Below, in pieces: positions 15,701-23,793 of a DNA stretch of 40,036 bases. The stretch spans positions 1 to 40,036 of the forward strand of contig JAUNWT010000014.1 in the NCBI GenBank assembly GCA_030540195.1, read 5' to 3'. A model generated the notes under the pieces. It searched no databases and was not told the origin of the DNA. It saw only the letters and a list, made by a program, of their open reading frames with translations. The translations under genes were made by a program, and so were the position numbers. Position 1 is the stretch's first letter. The number at the start of each line of letters is the position of its first letter. The stretch is from Bacillota bacterium (GTDB lineage Bacteria; Bacillota_I; Bacilli_A; Erysipelotrichales; Coprobacillaceae).

Positions 15701-17158
15701 TTAACCTTCCTTTCTTGATAAGATTTGTCTAGGTGTAAGTCTTAATACATATGCTGCAGGAACAACGATTGAAACAATACAAATTGCTGCTGTGACACCC
15801 GCTAATTGAATGACATTTTCACCTGTAATTGAAACATCTAATTCTTGATTTGATGGTCCTTCCATCACATTTCCTAGGAAATTTTCTTTTGTTTGCGTAT
15901 TATCTTTTTGTTGATTATTATCATTTGATTGATTTTGATTATCACCTGGTTGATCATCTTTTTGATCCATTTGCATTACATTAGAAGAAGTACTACTTTC
16001 TAACATATTACCCATATAATGAGATGTTAGTTGTCCAGTACCTAAAGAAATCATAAAGGCAATTGCCGCAATTAAACCAATTTCAATAAGTTGTTGAGCA
16101 ATAATTTTAACTTTACTTTGTCCAAGTGATAAAAGAACACCAATTTCATAATATCTATTTCTAATTGTTAAAGCTAAGATCAAACAAAGAATTGCACTAC
16201 CTGCAATAACAACGATCCATACAAACATCTTCGCAAAAGACTGCATACTTTCAAGAGAAGATGCATTTTGTTGATAAAGACGATCATTAGCATCTAATGA
16301 GAATGTATCAAAATCAATATCACTTTTCTTTTTCGCAAGTTTAACAAAAGCTTCTGCATTTTCTGGATCATCTAAATAATAAGTTGCTGAGGTAATGTTT
16401 TCACTACTTCCAGTAAGTGTTTGTCCAACTGATAGATCAGTATAAATAGTATTCACTGGATTATTGAAATGAGCACCACCAATTTCATTGGTTGATTGAA
16501 TTTCATAAATACCTACAATTGTAAGTTCTTGAGTAACTGTTTCATCATTAACGGTTGTTGTAATTGTAAAGGTATCACCAACACTTAAATCATTGTCACT
16601 TGCAAGATTTGTTTCAATGACACAATTGTTTGTATTGGCATCGTCTCTTGTAAGCAAGCGACCATCTGTTAGGGTATAATTACTGTTTGTAAATGAATCT
16701 AAATATTCCATTGTAGTATTGGCACTAATTGTAAAATCACCTTGATTTGATTCTTGTTCTGGTTGATCATTTGGTTTATTTGTGTCTTGTTGATTATTAC
16801 TACTATCTGATTCACTCTCTACCGCTGAAATTGAATCACTATTGGCTGATGTAGATATTTGATAATTATAATTTTCTACATACTTTAAATCCTTTAAACT
16901 ATCAGCCATGGTTGTCGTAAGCGATATCTCATTACTTACCGCTTCACCTGGCTCTCTGTTTTTCATCATGTTTCTAAAATTAACAGAAAGAGTGACATCG
17001 TTTCCTAAACTACTACGAATTTGATCCATTGATTTTTGTGTTGCTGATTGAATAGATAAACCAGCAATAACAAGATTTGTAATAACGACAATTATTACAA
17101 ATAATAAAATCGTTTTTCCTATGTTTTTCTTTAAACTTAAAAGTGCATTTTTTATCAT
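15701..17158 (-). CDS. FtsX-like ABC permease with Asn/Gln-rich inserts
   Basis: A 485-residue permease with four membrane segments. TM1 lies at about residues 15-35, followed by a large extracytoplasmic MacB-type core domain. TM2 starts at FVWIVVIAGSAILCLILAL, TM3 at IEIGLIAAIAFMISLG and TM4 at VIQLAGVTAAICIVSIVV. Two low-complexity Asn/Gln/Asp/Ser-rich inserts are unusual: one in the core (SDSSNNQQDTNKPNDQPEQ) and one in the loop before TM4 (DDQPGDNQNQSNDNNQQ). GGAGGTAGAAAGT precedes the ATG at 17158. The ATPase gene follows directly. The substrate is unknown. Confidence 0.88.
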   Translation of the reverse strand: MIKNALLSLKKNIGKTILLFVIIVVITNLVIAGLSIQSATQKSMDQIRSSLGNDVTLSVNFRNMMKNREPGEAVSNEISLTTTMADSLKDLKYVENYNYQISTSANSDSISAVESESDSSNNQQDTNKPNDQPEQESNQGDFTISANTTMEYLDSFTNSNYTLTDGRLLTRDDANTNNCVIETNLASDNDLSVGDTFTITTTVNDETVTQELTIVGIYEIQSTNEIGGAHFNNPVNTIYTDLSVGQTLTGSSENITSATYYLDDPENAEAFVKLAKKKSDIDFDTFSLDANDRLYQQNASSLESMQSFAKMFVWIVVIAGSAILCLILALTIRNRYYEIGVLLSLGQSKVKIIAQQLIEIGLIAAIAFMISLGTGQLTSHYMGNMLESSTSSNVMQMDQKDDQPGDNQNQSNDNNQQKDNTQTKENFLGNVMEGPSNQELDVSITGENVIQLAGVTAAICIVSIVVPAAYVLRLTPRQILSRKEG

Positions 17159-17218
17159 ACTTTCTACCTCCATCTTCAATATAGAGAAAAAGTATATCCA
17201 CAAAATGGAATAATTATG

Positions 17219-17257
17219 TAAAAAAAAGGGTTACGAATTTTATTTATTCGTAATCCC
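17219..17257 (-). terminator. Terminator overlapping the end of the SDR-like gene
   Basis: On the minus strand GGGATTACGAA pairs with TTCGTAACCC (one bulged base) over an AT loop and is followed by seven T. The stem includes the last codons of the NAD(P)-binding protein gene. Confidence 0.75.
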
Positions 17258-17842
17258 TAAACTATCATTGATCCCTAAAGTTTCATCTTCAATCATATCA
17301 GCCATGCATTTTGCGATTGCTGCACGATCAACATTTTTAGAAGAAGGTTGTGTTCCTTCTCTTGTAAGCTCATAAGCTACTTTATCACCATCTTTAATTT
17401 CTGGACATCTAAGCAGTGTCGTCATTGCTTCACTTCCCGCAATGATGTCTGCTGCTTCAATATAATCTGGTCTTTTCTTAGCAAGTATACTTAGCATCTT
17501 TCCTCTTAATCCTGTGATTTCTTGATGTATACCCATTCCTGTAATCCAAATAATACGTTTAACTGATGTTTCTTTTAAACAAGAAACAATATTTGATGCC
17601 ATCGTACGTACATCACCTTCAAGAGAACATAACATAATGTCTTGATCTTGCATTGCTTTTAAAACATCTTCTTGATTCAAAGCATCTCCTTGAATGATCG
17701 TAACACTTTCTAAATCCATATCTCCAAATTTTTGTGGATTTCTTACAAAAACAGATAATTGAATATCATCCATTTCCTTCATTTTTCTTGTAATATACTT
17801 TCCTGTATGTCCAGCCGCACCAAAAATAACAACTTTTTTCAT
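17240..17842 (-). CDS. NAD(P)-binding atypical SDR (NmrA-like)
   Basis: A 200-residue Rossmann protein. The nucleotide-binding motif GAAGHTGKYI is at residues 9-18 (GxxGxxG type), followed by VRNPQKF, which recognises the NADP phosphate in this group, and later RIIWITGMG. These proteins act as quinone/aldehyde reductases or as redox sensors. Expression is very probably controlled by the divergent MerR regulator through the promoter at 17879-17909. That arrangement usually answers electrophile or aldehyde stress. It is not close to classical SDRs with a YxxxK site. Confidence 0.82.
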   Translation of the reverse strand: MKKVVIFGAAGHTGKYITRKMKEMDDIQLSVFVRNPQKFGDMDLESVTIIQGDALNQEDVLKAMQDQDIMLCSLEGDVRTMASNIVSCLKETSVKRIIWITGMGIHQEITGLRGKMLSILAKKRPDYIEAADIIAGSEAMTTLLRCPEIKDGDKVAYELTREGTQPSSKNVDRAAIAKCMADMIEDETLGINDSLGITNK

Positions 17843-17878
17843 ATTTTCTACTATCCTTTCTTATACTATGTTAAGATA

Positions 17879-17909
17879 AGTGTAATGCCATCGGGTAACC
17901 CGAGGTCAA
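17879..17909 (-). promoter_or_regulatory. MerR-type promoter with 19-bp spacer and central dyad
   Basis: On the minus strand the -35 is TTGACC (17904-17909) and the -10 is TACACT (17879-17884). The spacer is exactly 19 bp, the over-long spacing that MerR activators correct by twisting DNA. A perfect 13-bp palindrome, TCGGGT-T-ACCCGA (17891-17903), fills the spacer next to the -35. It drives the SDR-like gene; the divergent MerR start is only 19 nt beyond the -35. Confidence 0.85.
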
Positions 17910-17927
17910 GAGATTGGAAGAAAAAAT

Positions 17928-18323
17928 ATGGAATATACGATTAAATATGTATGTGATACGCTTCATCTTACGATTCACACAGTAAGACATTATTGTGATA
18001 AGGGACTTGTTCCAAATTTAAAGTATGATCAACATGGTCATCGTTTGTTTGATGAAGAATCGCTTCATTGGTTACAAGCAGCTCTCTTTTTAAAAGAGAG
18101 TGGGCTATCACTTAATGAAATTAAACATTTTTTTGATTTATGTTTAAAAGGAGAAGCAACTCTTGAAGAAAGAAAAGACATTCTTATTCAATTAAAAGAA
18201 AAAGCAATTGATGATTTAATAAAGGCTAAAGAAAGAGTGACTTGTTTAGAGGATAAGATACAAGGGTGTCAAGAGGCACTTCAAGGATTACACGAAGATG
18301 AATGTAATCCATTAAATTGGTAA
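17928..18323 (+). CDS. MerR family transcriptional regulator
   Basis: A 131-residue activator of the NmlR/AdhR-like MerR group. The winged HTH is at residues 1-70 (IKYVCDTLHLTIHTVRHYCDKGLVP, then LFDEESLHWL), followed by a long dimerisation helix. Cys residues lie at 9, 23, 65, 103, 110 and 123. It lacks the paired metal-site cysteines of metal sensors, so electrophile sensing is more likely. It probably activates the divergent SDR-like gene. The feoAB start is only 18 nt after its stop, so read-through into iron uptake is possible. Confidence 0.88.
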   Translation: MEYTIKYVCDTLHLTIHTVRHYCDKGLVPNLKYDQHGHRLFDEESLHWLQAALFLKESGLSLNEIKHFFDLCLKGEATLEERKDILIQLKEKAIDDLIKAKERVTCLEDKIQGCQEALQGLHEDECNPLNW

Positions 18324-18341
18324 AAAGGAAAAGGAAATTAT

Positions 18342-20672
18342 ATGAAATTAGGGAATTTGGCTATAGGAAAAAGTGCTGTGATTGTCTCTGTGGGAGGAAC
18401 AGGTGCATTAAGACAACACTTTTTAGATATGGGACTCATTCAAGGTACAGAAGTGACAATGGTAAAATATGCACCAATGGGTGATCCTATTGAAATTAAA
18501 ATACATGATTATGAGCTTACTTTAAGGAAAGAGGATGCTCAAAAAATAGAAGTTAAAGAAGTTACTAAAAAAGAAGAATTAAAAAATGAAAAAAATATTT
18601 TTCATCATAAAAAACATCCTGGTTATGGTGAATCAAGTTACGATAAAATCAACAATCACCAAATTTATCATGAAAGTGATCTACTTACTTTTGCCTTAGT
18701 TGGTAATCAAAACTGTGGAAAAACAACTTTATTTAATCAATTAACTGGTTCAAATCAACATGTTGGTAACTTTCCAGGAGTTACTGTCGATCGTAAAGAT
18801 GGTGTGATTAAAGGCTATAAAAATACACTTATTACGGATCTACCAGGTATTTATTCCATGTCACCTTATAGTAGTGAAGAAATCGTGACAAGAAACTTCT
18901 TATTAAAAGAAAAACCAAAAGCAATCATTAATATTGTGGATGCAACAAATATTGAAAGAAATCTTTATCTAACAATGCAACTATTAGAACTCAATATGCC
19001 GATGGTCGTTGCTTTAAATATGATGGACGAAATGTCAGGAAATGGGGGAACTGTTCTTATCAATGAACTCGAAGAATATTTAGGTGTTCCTGTTATTCCT
19101 ATTTCAGCCGCTAAAGGAGAAGGTATTGATGAACTTGTCAGTCATGTTTTACATGTCGCTTATTACCAAGAAAAGCCTCAGTTCTTACAACATCTTGATA
19201 ATCAAGCTCTTGACCGTTGTATTAATGCTATCGAACATCTTATTGAAGATCATGCAAAAAAAGCAAGAATTCCTTTACGTTTTGCAGCAAGTAAACTTGC
19301 CGAAGATGATTCTCTTTTATTAGAACAACTTGATTTAAGTCAAAATGAAAAAGAAATCTTAGAACATATTCGTAAACAACTTGAAGAAGAAAGTGGTCTT
19401 GATTGTTCAGCTGCTATTGCCAGTGATCGTTTTCATTCAATCATTGATATTTGTAGACAAACTGTAAAGAAACCTCATGAAAGTAAAGAACGATTAAGAA
19501 GTCAAAAAATTGATCAATTCTTAACAGGAAAATATACCGGTATTCCTGCCTTTATTGGAATTATGGGAATCGTCTTCTTTTTAACTTTTAATGTTATTGG
19601 TTCTTTTTTACAAGGTATCTTAGAAAACGGTGTATCTATTGTAACGAATTATGTTGATACACTTCTAACTCAAGCTCAAATCAATGCTGCTTTGCATTCT
19701 TTGATCATTGATGGAATTTTTAATGGGGTAGGAACTGTTTTAAGTTTCTTACCAATTATCGTCACTTTATTTTTCTTCTTATCTATTTTAGAAGATAGTG
19801 GTTATATGGCACGTGTTGCTTTTATTATGGATAAACTACTTAGAAAAATTGGACTTTCAGGAAGAAGTATTGTCCCTATGTTGATTGGCTTTGGATGTAC
19901 TGTTCCTGGTGTTATGGCAAGTCGTACACTTTCTTCAAGAAGAGATCGACAAATGACAATCATTCTAACACCTTTTATGTCATGTTCAGCAAAACTTCCA
20001 ATCTATGCTTTCTTTACCTCTGTCTTTTTTCCAGGTAAAGGCGCATTCGTCATGATTTTCTTATATGTTTTTGGAATTATAACGGGTATTATTTTTGCCT
20101 TGATTTTAAAAGGCTCACTTTTTAAAGGTGAACCTGTTCCTTTTGTCATGGAACTTCCAAACTACCGTATGCCTGGTGCTAAAAATGTTTGTCAATTATT
20201 ATGGGAAAAAGCTAAAGATTTCTTACAACGTGCTTTTACTGTGATCTTTGTAGCGACAATCATTATTTGGTTCTTACAAACCTTTGATTTAAGATTTAAT
20301 ATCGTTACTGAGTCAAAAGATAGTATTCTTGCCATTCTTGCTGGATATATCGCTCCAATCTTTAATCCATTAGGATTTGGTGACTGGCGTATTTCAACAG
20401 CACTTATTTCAGGATTTATGGCAAAAGAAAGTGTTGTTTCAACATTATCTATTCTTTACGGTTCAACCCAAGCATTATTAATGTCACTTACAACACCAGC
20501 TGCTTTATCTTTACTTATTTTCTGTTTACTTTATACACCTTGTATTGCAGCTATCGCTGCAATCAAAAGAGAACTTAATGGGAAATGGGCATTGATTGTT
20601 GTCTTTGGACAATGCCTTATTGCTTGGCTTGGCTCTTTTGTAGTTTATCATTTGATTTTATTGGTATTTTAG
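18342..20672 (+). CDS. feoB: Fused FeoA-FeoB ferrous iron transporter
   Basis: A 776-residue protein. Residues 1-73 are a FeoA SH3-like domain (LGNLAIGKSAVIVSVGG to LTLRKEDAQKIEV). After a charged linker comes the FeoB G domain with G1 GNQNCGKTT (121-129; usual GNPNCGKTT), G3 DLPG, G4 NMMD and G5 SAAKGEG. A GTPase-linked helical region and the membrane permease follow, with the Cys-bearing gate motifs GFGCTVPGVMASRTL and SCSAKLPIYAFF. It imports Fe2+ across the cytoplasmic membrane. FeoA is normally a separate gene; here the two are joined. No FeoC is present. Confidence 0.95.
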   Translation: MKLGNLAIGKSAVIVSVGGTGALRQHFLDMGLIQGTEVTMVKYAPMGDPIEIKIHDYELTLRKEDAQKIEVKEVTKKEELKNEKNIFHHKKHPGYGESSYDKINNHQIYHESDLLTFALVGNQNCGKTTLFNQLTGSNQHVGNFPGVTVDRKDGVIKGYKNTLITDLPGIYSMSPYSSEEIVTRNFLLKEKPKAIINIVDATNIERNLYLTMQLLELNMPMVVALNMMDEMSGNGGTVLINELEEYLGVPVIPISAAKGEGIDELVSHVLHVAYYQEKPQFLQHLDNQALDRCINAIEHLIEDHAKKARIPLRFAASKLAEDDSLLLEQLDLSQNEKEILEHIRKQLEEESGLDCSAAIASDRFHSIIDICRQTVKKPHESKERLRSQKIDQFLTGKYTGIPAFIGIMGIVFFLTFNVIGSFLQGILENGVSIVTNYVDTLLTQAQINAALHSLIIDGIFNGVGTVLSFLPIIVTLFFFLSILEDSGYMARVAFIMDKLLRKIGLSGRSIVPMLIGFGCTVPGVMASRTLSSRRDRQMTIILTPFMSCSAKLPIYAFFTSVFFPGKGAFVMIFLYVFGIITGIIFALILKGSLFKGEPVPFVMELPNYRMPGAKNVCQLLWEKAKDFLQRAFTVIFVATIIIWFLQTFDLRFNIVTESKDSILAILAGYIAPIFNPLGFGDWRISTALISGFMAKESVVSTLSILYGSTQALLMSLTTPAALSLLIFCLLYTPCIAAIAAIKRELNGKWALIVVFGQCLIAWLGSFVVYHLILLVF

Positions 20673-20689
20673 TATTGTAACATCAGTTT

Positions 20690-20727
20690 TTGCATTGTAA
20701 CAATTCAATTGTTACAATGCAATTTTT
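20690..20727 (+). terminator. Strong palindromic terminator after feoAB
   Basis: TTGCATTGTAACAATT (20690-20705) and AATTGTTACAATGCAA (20707-20722) are perfect 16-nt reverse complements around one C, followed by TTTTT. A further half-site ATTGTAACA at 20674 and TGTTACAAC at 20730 extend the symmetry outward, so the region may also be protein-bound. Confidence 0.8.
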
Positions 20728-20738
20728 ATTGTTACAAC

Positions 20739-20944
20739 AAAAAAACAGATCCAAGGGAAGGGGAAAGATCTGCTTTTTACTATTATCTATTATTATCTTT
20801 TTTAAAAGGGAAATTTATAATTAAGTTTTGAGTTTAAGTAAGTCCTTGTTCCTCCTTTCGTGTATTATCATAGAGAAGTTTTATGAACTTTATTTAACTT
20901 TTTCATGTTTCTTTCTTGTTTGTTTTGTCAAAAATTATGGGATA
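20739..20944 (-). repeat. Intergenic repeat copy 1 (~206 bp), downstream of glgA
   Basis: Copy 1 of a three-copy element. Read on the minus strand it begins TATC(C)CATAAT, has TTGACA, a 12-codon ORF (20868-20906), the block AAAGGAGG with no start codon in range, then an AT-rich stretch. It ends in the hairpin CAGATC...GATCTG flanked by A and T runs. It differs from copy 2 at six positions with no gaps by my alignment. It fills most of the 314-nt gap between the feoAB and glgA stops. No protein gene is otherwise seen in this gap. Confidence 0.9.
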
Positions 20945-20972
20945 AAAAAATGCAACGTTAAATAACATTGCA
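20945..20972 (-). terminator. Terminator of the glycogen synthase gene
   Basis: On the minus strand TGCAATGTTA and TAACGTTGCA form a near-perfect stem followed by seven T. It lies directly before the boundary of repeat copy 1, so that repeat is outside the glgA transcript. Confidence 0.75.
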
Positions 20973-20986
20973 TTTTCTAAATTACT

Positions 20987-22990
20987 TTAATATTTTGGAG
21001 TTAATTCTACATACATATCTTTGTATTGTTTTGCACTTTGTTGCCAAGATACATCTTTATTCATATCACGAACAACCATTTCATCCCAATATTTTCTATT
21101 TTCAAAGTAAAGTGTTTTAGCTCGATTGATTGCATCATAAAGAAGTCCACTTTCATAACGATCAAATGTAAAGCCATTACCAGTATTATCAAAGAGATTA
21201 TATGGTTGAACTGTATCTTTAAGTCCACCAGTTTCTCTAACAATTGGAATAGAACCATATCTCATACTAATAAGTTGTGTAAGTCCACATGGTTCAAATC
21301 TTGATGGAACTAATAATGCATCACATCCTGCATAAATATTATGAGCTACGTTTTCATTGTAGGCAATATAAGCACAGAAGTTTCCTTTATATTTATTTTC
21401 ATAATAACGGAAAGCATCTTCATACATTGCATCCCCTGTACCTAAAACAACAACTTGTGTATGTTCATCCATGATACTTGGAATAACCTCATTGACAAGG
21501 TCGAGACCTTTTTGATTTGTAAGACGCGAGATAAGTCCAATAACGATCTTATGATCATCAACTTCTAATCCTAAAGATTCTTGAAGTGCTTTTTTATTTG
21601 CTTTTTTATTCTTGATAACAGATTGACTATCATATTGAGCAGCTAAAAGTTTATCTGTGGCTGGATTCCAAATATCGATATCAATACCATTAACAATTCC
21701 TAGAATCTTATTACTATGATATCTTAAATGTTCTTCAAGACCTTCACCATACTCTTCTGTTTGAATTTCTCCAGCATACGTATTACTTACGGTTGTTAAT
21801 TTATTACAATAAGTAATACCACCTTTTAACATATTCGCATCTAACCATTTTTGTGTCATACAATCTTTATTAAAGACATAATCAGGAAGTCCTGACCAAT
21901 ATTGAACTGTTTCTCGATCATAGATTCCTTGGAATCTTAAGTTATGAATAGTAAGAACAGATGCTGCACGACCTACATTCGTATCTTTAAAACTTGTTCT
22001 TAAATAAAGCGGAACTAAAGCTGCTTGCCAATCATGACAATGAACAACATCAGGTGTCCAATCCAAATAATTAAGTGCTGCAAGAGCGGCTTTACTAAAG
22101 TAACAGAACTTAGGAATATCATCGATAAGATTAGTATATGGATTACCCCATGAGAAGAATTCATCATTATCGATAAAATCATAAACAACACCATCTTCTT
22201 GATATTCCATAATACCTACATAATATTGTTTACCATCTGCGCATAAATCCATATAAAATGATCCTTTATATTCCATCTTTTCTTGGAACTTTTGAGGAAT
22301 ACATTTATATCTAGGAATAATAACTTTAACATCCATATTTAATTTAGCTAAACTCTTTGGAAGAGCTGACATAACATCACCTAATCCACCCGTTTTAACA
22401 AATGGATAACATTCTGAACCAATAAAGGCAACACTTCTACGAGGTCCTAAATCAATTGGTTGAGGTTTTTCAACAGGAACTTCTTGAATAACTTCTGTTG
22501 GTTTAGCCTCAACAGGTGTTTCACTTTTTACTGGTTTTGGTTTAGCAGTAGTTTTTGTTTTAGTAGTTGTTGTCTTTTTTGTAGTTGCTTTCTTAGTAGA
22601 AGCAGTTTTTTTAGTTGATGCTGGTTTTGTAGCAACTTTTTCAGTTGTTGTTTTTGGTTCTGCAGTTGTCTTTGTTTCTGTTTTTGCAGTGGTTGTTTTC
22701 TTACTTGTAGCTGTTGTTGATTTAGCAGCTGTAGACTTTTTAGTAGTCGCTTTCTTAGCAGGCGCTGTTTTTACTTCTAGTGCTGGTTCAGCCACAACAA
22801 CTTTTTCAGCTGTTTCTTTTGGCTCAACAATAACAGCTTTTTTAGGTACTTCTACTGGTTTAACATCAGTTGCTTTTTCACTTGTAACTGGTGTTGGTTT
22901 AACAACAGTATTTGCCTTTACACCTGGTGTTCTTTTTTTATTAGTTCTTGTTGTTCTTTTTTTACTTTTTTGAACTGTTTTTTTACTCAT
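20987..22990 (-). CDS. glgA: Glycogen synthase with long histone-H1-like N-terminal tail
   Basis: A 667-residue protein. Residues 1 to about 184 are a low-complexity Lys/Thr/Ala/Pro tail with repeated KKATTKK-type units and interspersed EP/VEVP segments. Residues about 185-667 are a complete GT5 glycogen synthase, with the ADP-glucose site KTGGL at 199-203, VHCHDWQAALVPLY, and SRFEPCGLTQL near the C-terminus. It extends alpha-1,4-glucan from ADP-glucose. Typical GlgA is about 480 residues, so the tail is an addition. GGAG precedes the ATG by 8 nt. No glgB, glgC or glgP lies nearby. Confidence 0.93.
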   Translation of the reverse strand: MSKKTVQKSKKRTTRTNKKRTPGVKANTVVKPTPVTSEKATDVKPVEVPKKAVIVEPKETAEKVVVAEPALEVKTAPAKKATTKKSTAAKSTTATSKKTTTAKTETKTTAEPKTTTEKVATKPASTKKTASTKKATTKKTTTTKTKTTAKPKPVKSETPVEAKPTEVIQEVPVEKPQPIDLGPRRSVAFIGSECYPFVKTGGLGDVMSALPKSLAKLNMDVKVIIPRYKCIPQKFQEKMEYKGSFYMDLCADGKQYYVGIMEYQEDGVVYDFIDNDEFFSWGNPYTNLIDDIPKFCYFSKAALAALNYLDWTPDVVHCHDWQAALVPLYLRTSFKDTNVGRAASVLTIHNLRFQGIYDRETVQYWSGLPDYVFNKDCMTQKWLDANMLKGGITYCNKLTTVSNTYAGEIQTEEYGEGLEEHLRYHSNKILGIVNGIDIDIWNPATDKLLAAQYDSQSVIKNKKANKKALQESLGLEVDDHKIVIGLISRLTNQKGLDLVNEVIPSIMDEHTQVVVLGTGDAMYEDAFRYYENKYKGNFCAYIAYNENVAHNIYAGCDALLVPSRFEPCGLTQLISMRYGSIPIVRETGGLKDTVQPYNLFDNTGNGFTFDRYESGLLYDAINRAKTLYFENRKYWDEMVVRDMNKDVSWQQSAKQYKDMYVELTPKY

Positions 22991-23066
22991 ACTCTTTTCT
23001 CCAATCTTTAAAATAATATCATGTTTAAAACTCTAACTTCATCATTTTCTCTTATTAACATCTCCT

Positions 23067-23126
23067 ATTATAGTCATTAGAATTTGCGATTTTTGTATCT
23101 TTTTAATATTTTATACATACAAAAAT
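23067..23126 (-). promoter_or_regulatory. Probable glgA promoter with 10-bp inverted repeat
   Basis: On the minus strand a TATAAT (23067-23072) lies about 77 nt before the glgA start. A perfect 10-bp inverted repeat, ATTTTTGTAT (23089-23098) and ATACAAAAAT (23117-23126), covers the expected -35 position, so it could be an operator. No good -35 hexamer is visible. The rest of 22991-23212 shows nothing else recognisable. Confidence 0.4.
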
Positions 23127-23212
23127 TCTTTCATTTTAATTTACTTTCATATTCAAAATGTTCTTTTATTTATTGTATCATAATCCATGAATGTTGTTTA
23201 TATATTCTGTAC

Positions 23213-23418
23213 AAAAAAACAGATCCAAGGGAAGGGAAAAGATCTGTTTTTTACTATTATCTATTATTATCTTTTTTAAAAGGGAAATTTATGATTAAGT
23301 TTTGAGTTTAAGTAAGTTCTTGTTCCTCCTTTCGTGTATTATCATAGAGAAGTTTTATGAACTTTATTTAACTTTTTCATGTTTCTTTCTTGTTTGTTTT
23401 GTCAAAGATTATGTGATA
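23213..23418 (-). repeat. Intergenic repeat copy 2 (206 bp), between glgA and the lpdD-like gene
   Basis: Copy 2 lies in the same orientation as copies 1 and 3. The minus-strand elements are the boundary sequence GTATCACATAAT, TTTGACA (containing the stop codon of the lpdD-like gene), the 12-codon ORF at 23342-23380, AAAGGAGG, and the terminal hairpin CAGATC/GATCTG with T tract (about 23213-23252). The last codons of the lpdD-like gene are therefore repeat sequence. It occupies half of the 411-nt gap before glgA. Confidence 0.9.
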
Positions 23419-23740
23419 CTTCTTTTTCGAGTTCATCAATATCTTTTTCTATATAATCTAAAACTTCTCGTATTTGATTTTTCGTAATATCATCATAATG
23501 AATTCCGCAAATACAGGTAACGACTTGTCTTGTCTTTTTACATATTCTTGAAGCATAACGAATAGCAACTTCATCATCCTTATGACCTAAAGTATTAATA
23601 ACATTATAGCTACATGTTTCATGACCATTTCTTATACAAGGATAAGCTGTCACAACACTTCCTATATGTCCATTTTCATTTTGTATTAAAATGACATAAT
23701 CATTTCCCATTTTAATCACTTCTCGTTTAATTTCTAACAT
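23402..23740 (-). CDS. lpdD: LpdD/YclD-like subunit D (prenylated-flavin chaperone) of a hydroxyarylate decarboxylase
   Basis: A 112-residue protein resembling the small D subunit found with UbiD-type gallate, protocatechuate or 4-hydroxybenzoate decarboxylases (LpdD, YclD/KpdD). It shows NGHIGSVVTAYP, LGHKDDEVAIRYASRI and TCICGIHYDDIT, which I recognise as the family's conserved blocks. The D subunit is thought to assist loading of prenylated FMN. Its partners, UbiX- and UbiD-type proteins, lie just beyond the LysR gene. AAAGGAAA precedes the ATG. The C-terminal VSHNL and stop are supplied by repeat copy 2. Confidence 0.7.
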   Translation of the reverse strand: MLEIKREVIKMGNDYVILIQNENGHIGSVVTAYPCIRNGHETCSYNVINTLGHKDDEVAIRYASRICKKTRQVVTCICGIHYDDITKNQIREVLDYIEKDIDELEKEVSHNL

Positions 23741-23768
23741 TTTTATTTCCTTTCATCTTTGTTATAAT

Positions 23769-23783
23769 ATTCCAAAAAGGAAT
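23769..23783. promoter_or_regulatory. Operator-like dyad ATTCC-N5-GGAAT (copy A)
   Basis: ATTCC-AAAAA-GGAAT lies in the 53-nt gap between the lpdD-like and lysR genes, 10 nt before the lysR start. The same dyad occurs before the UbiD gene at 26804. The size and T-N11-A geometry suit a LysR-family binding site. Confidence 0.65.
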
Positions 23784-23793
23784 GTGATATTTT

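Noticed and set aside
22435-22990. Open frames opposite the Lys/Thr-rich tail of GlgA and a possible tandem DNA repeat array
   Set aside because: They arise from the repetitive AAA/ACA/GCT codons on the coding strand. There are no ribosome sites and units are irregular, so this is protein low complexity and not a separate repeat or gene.
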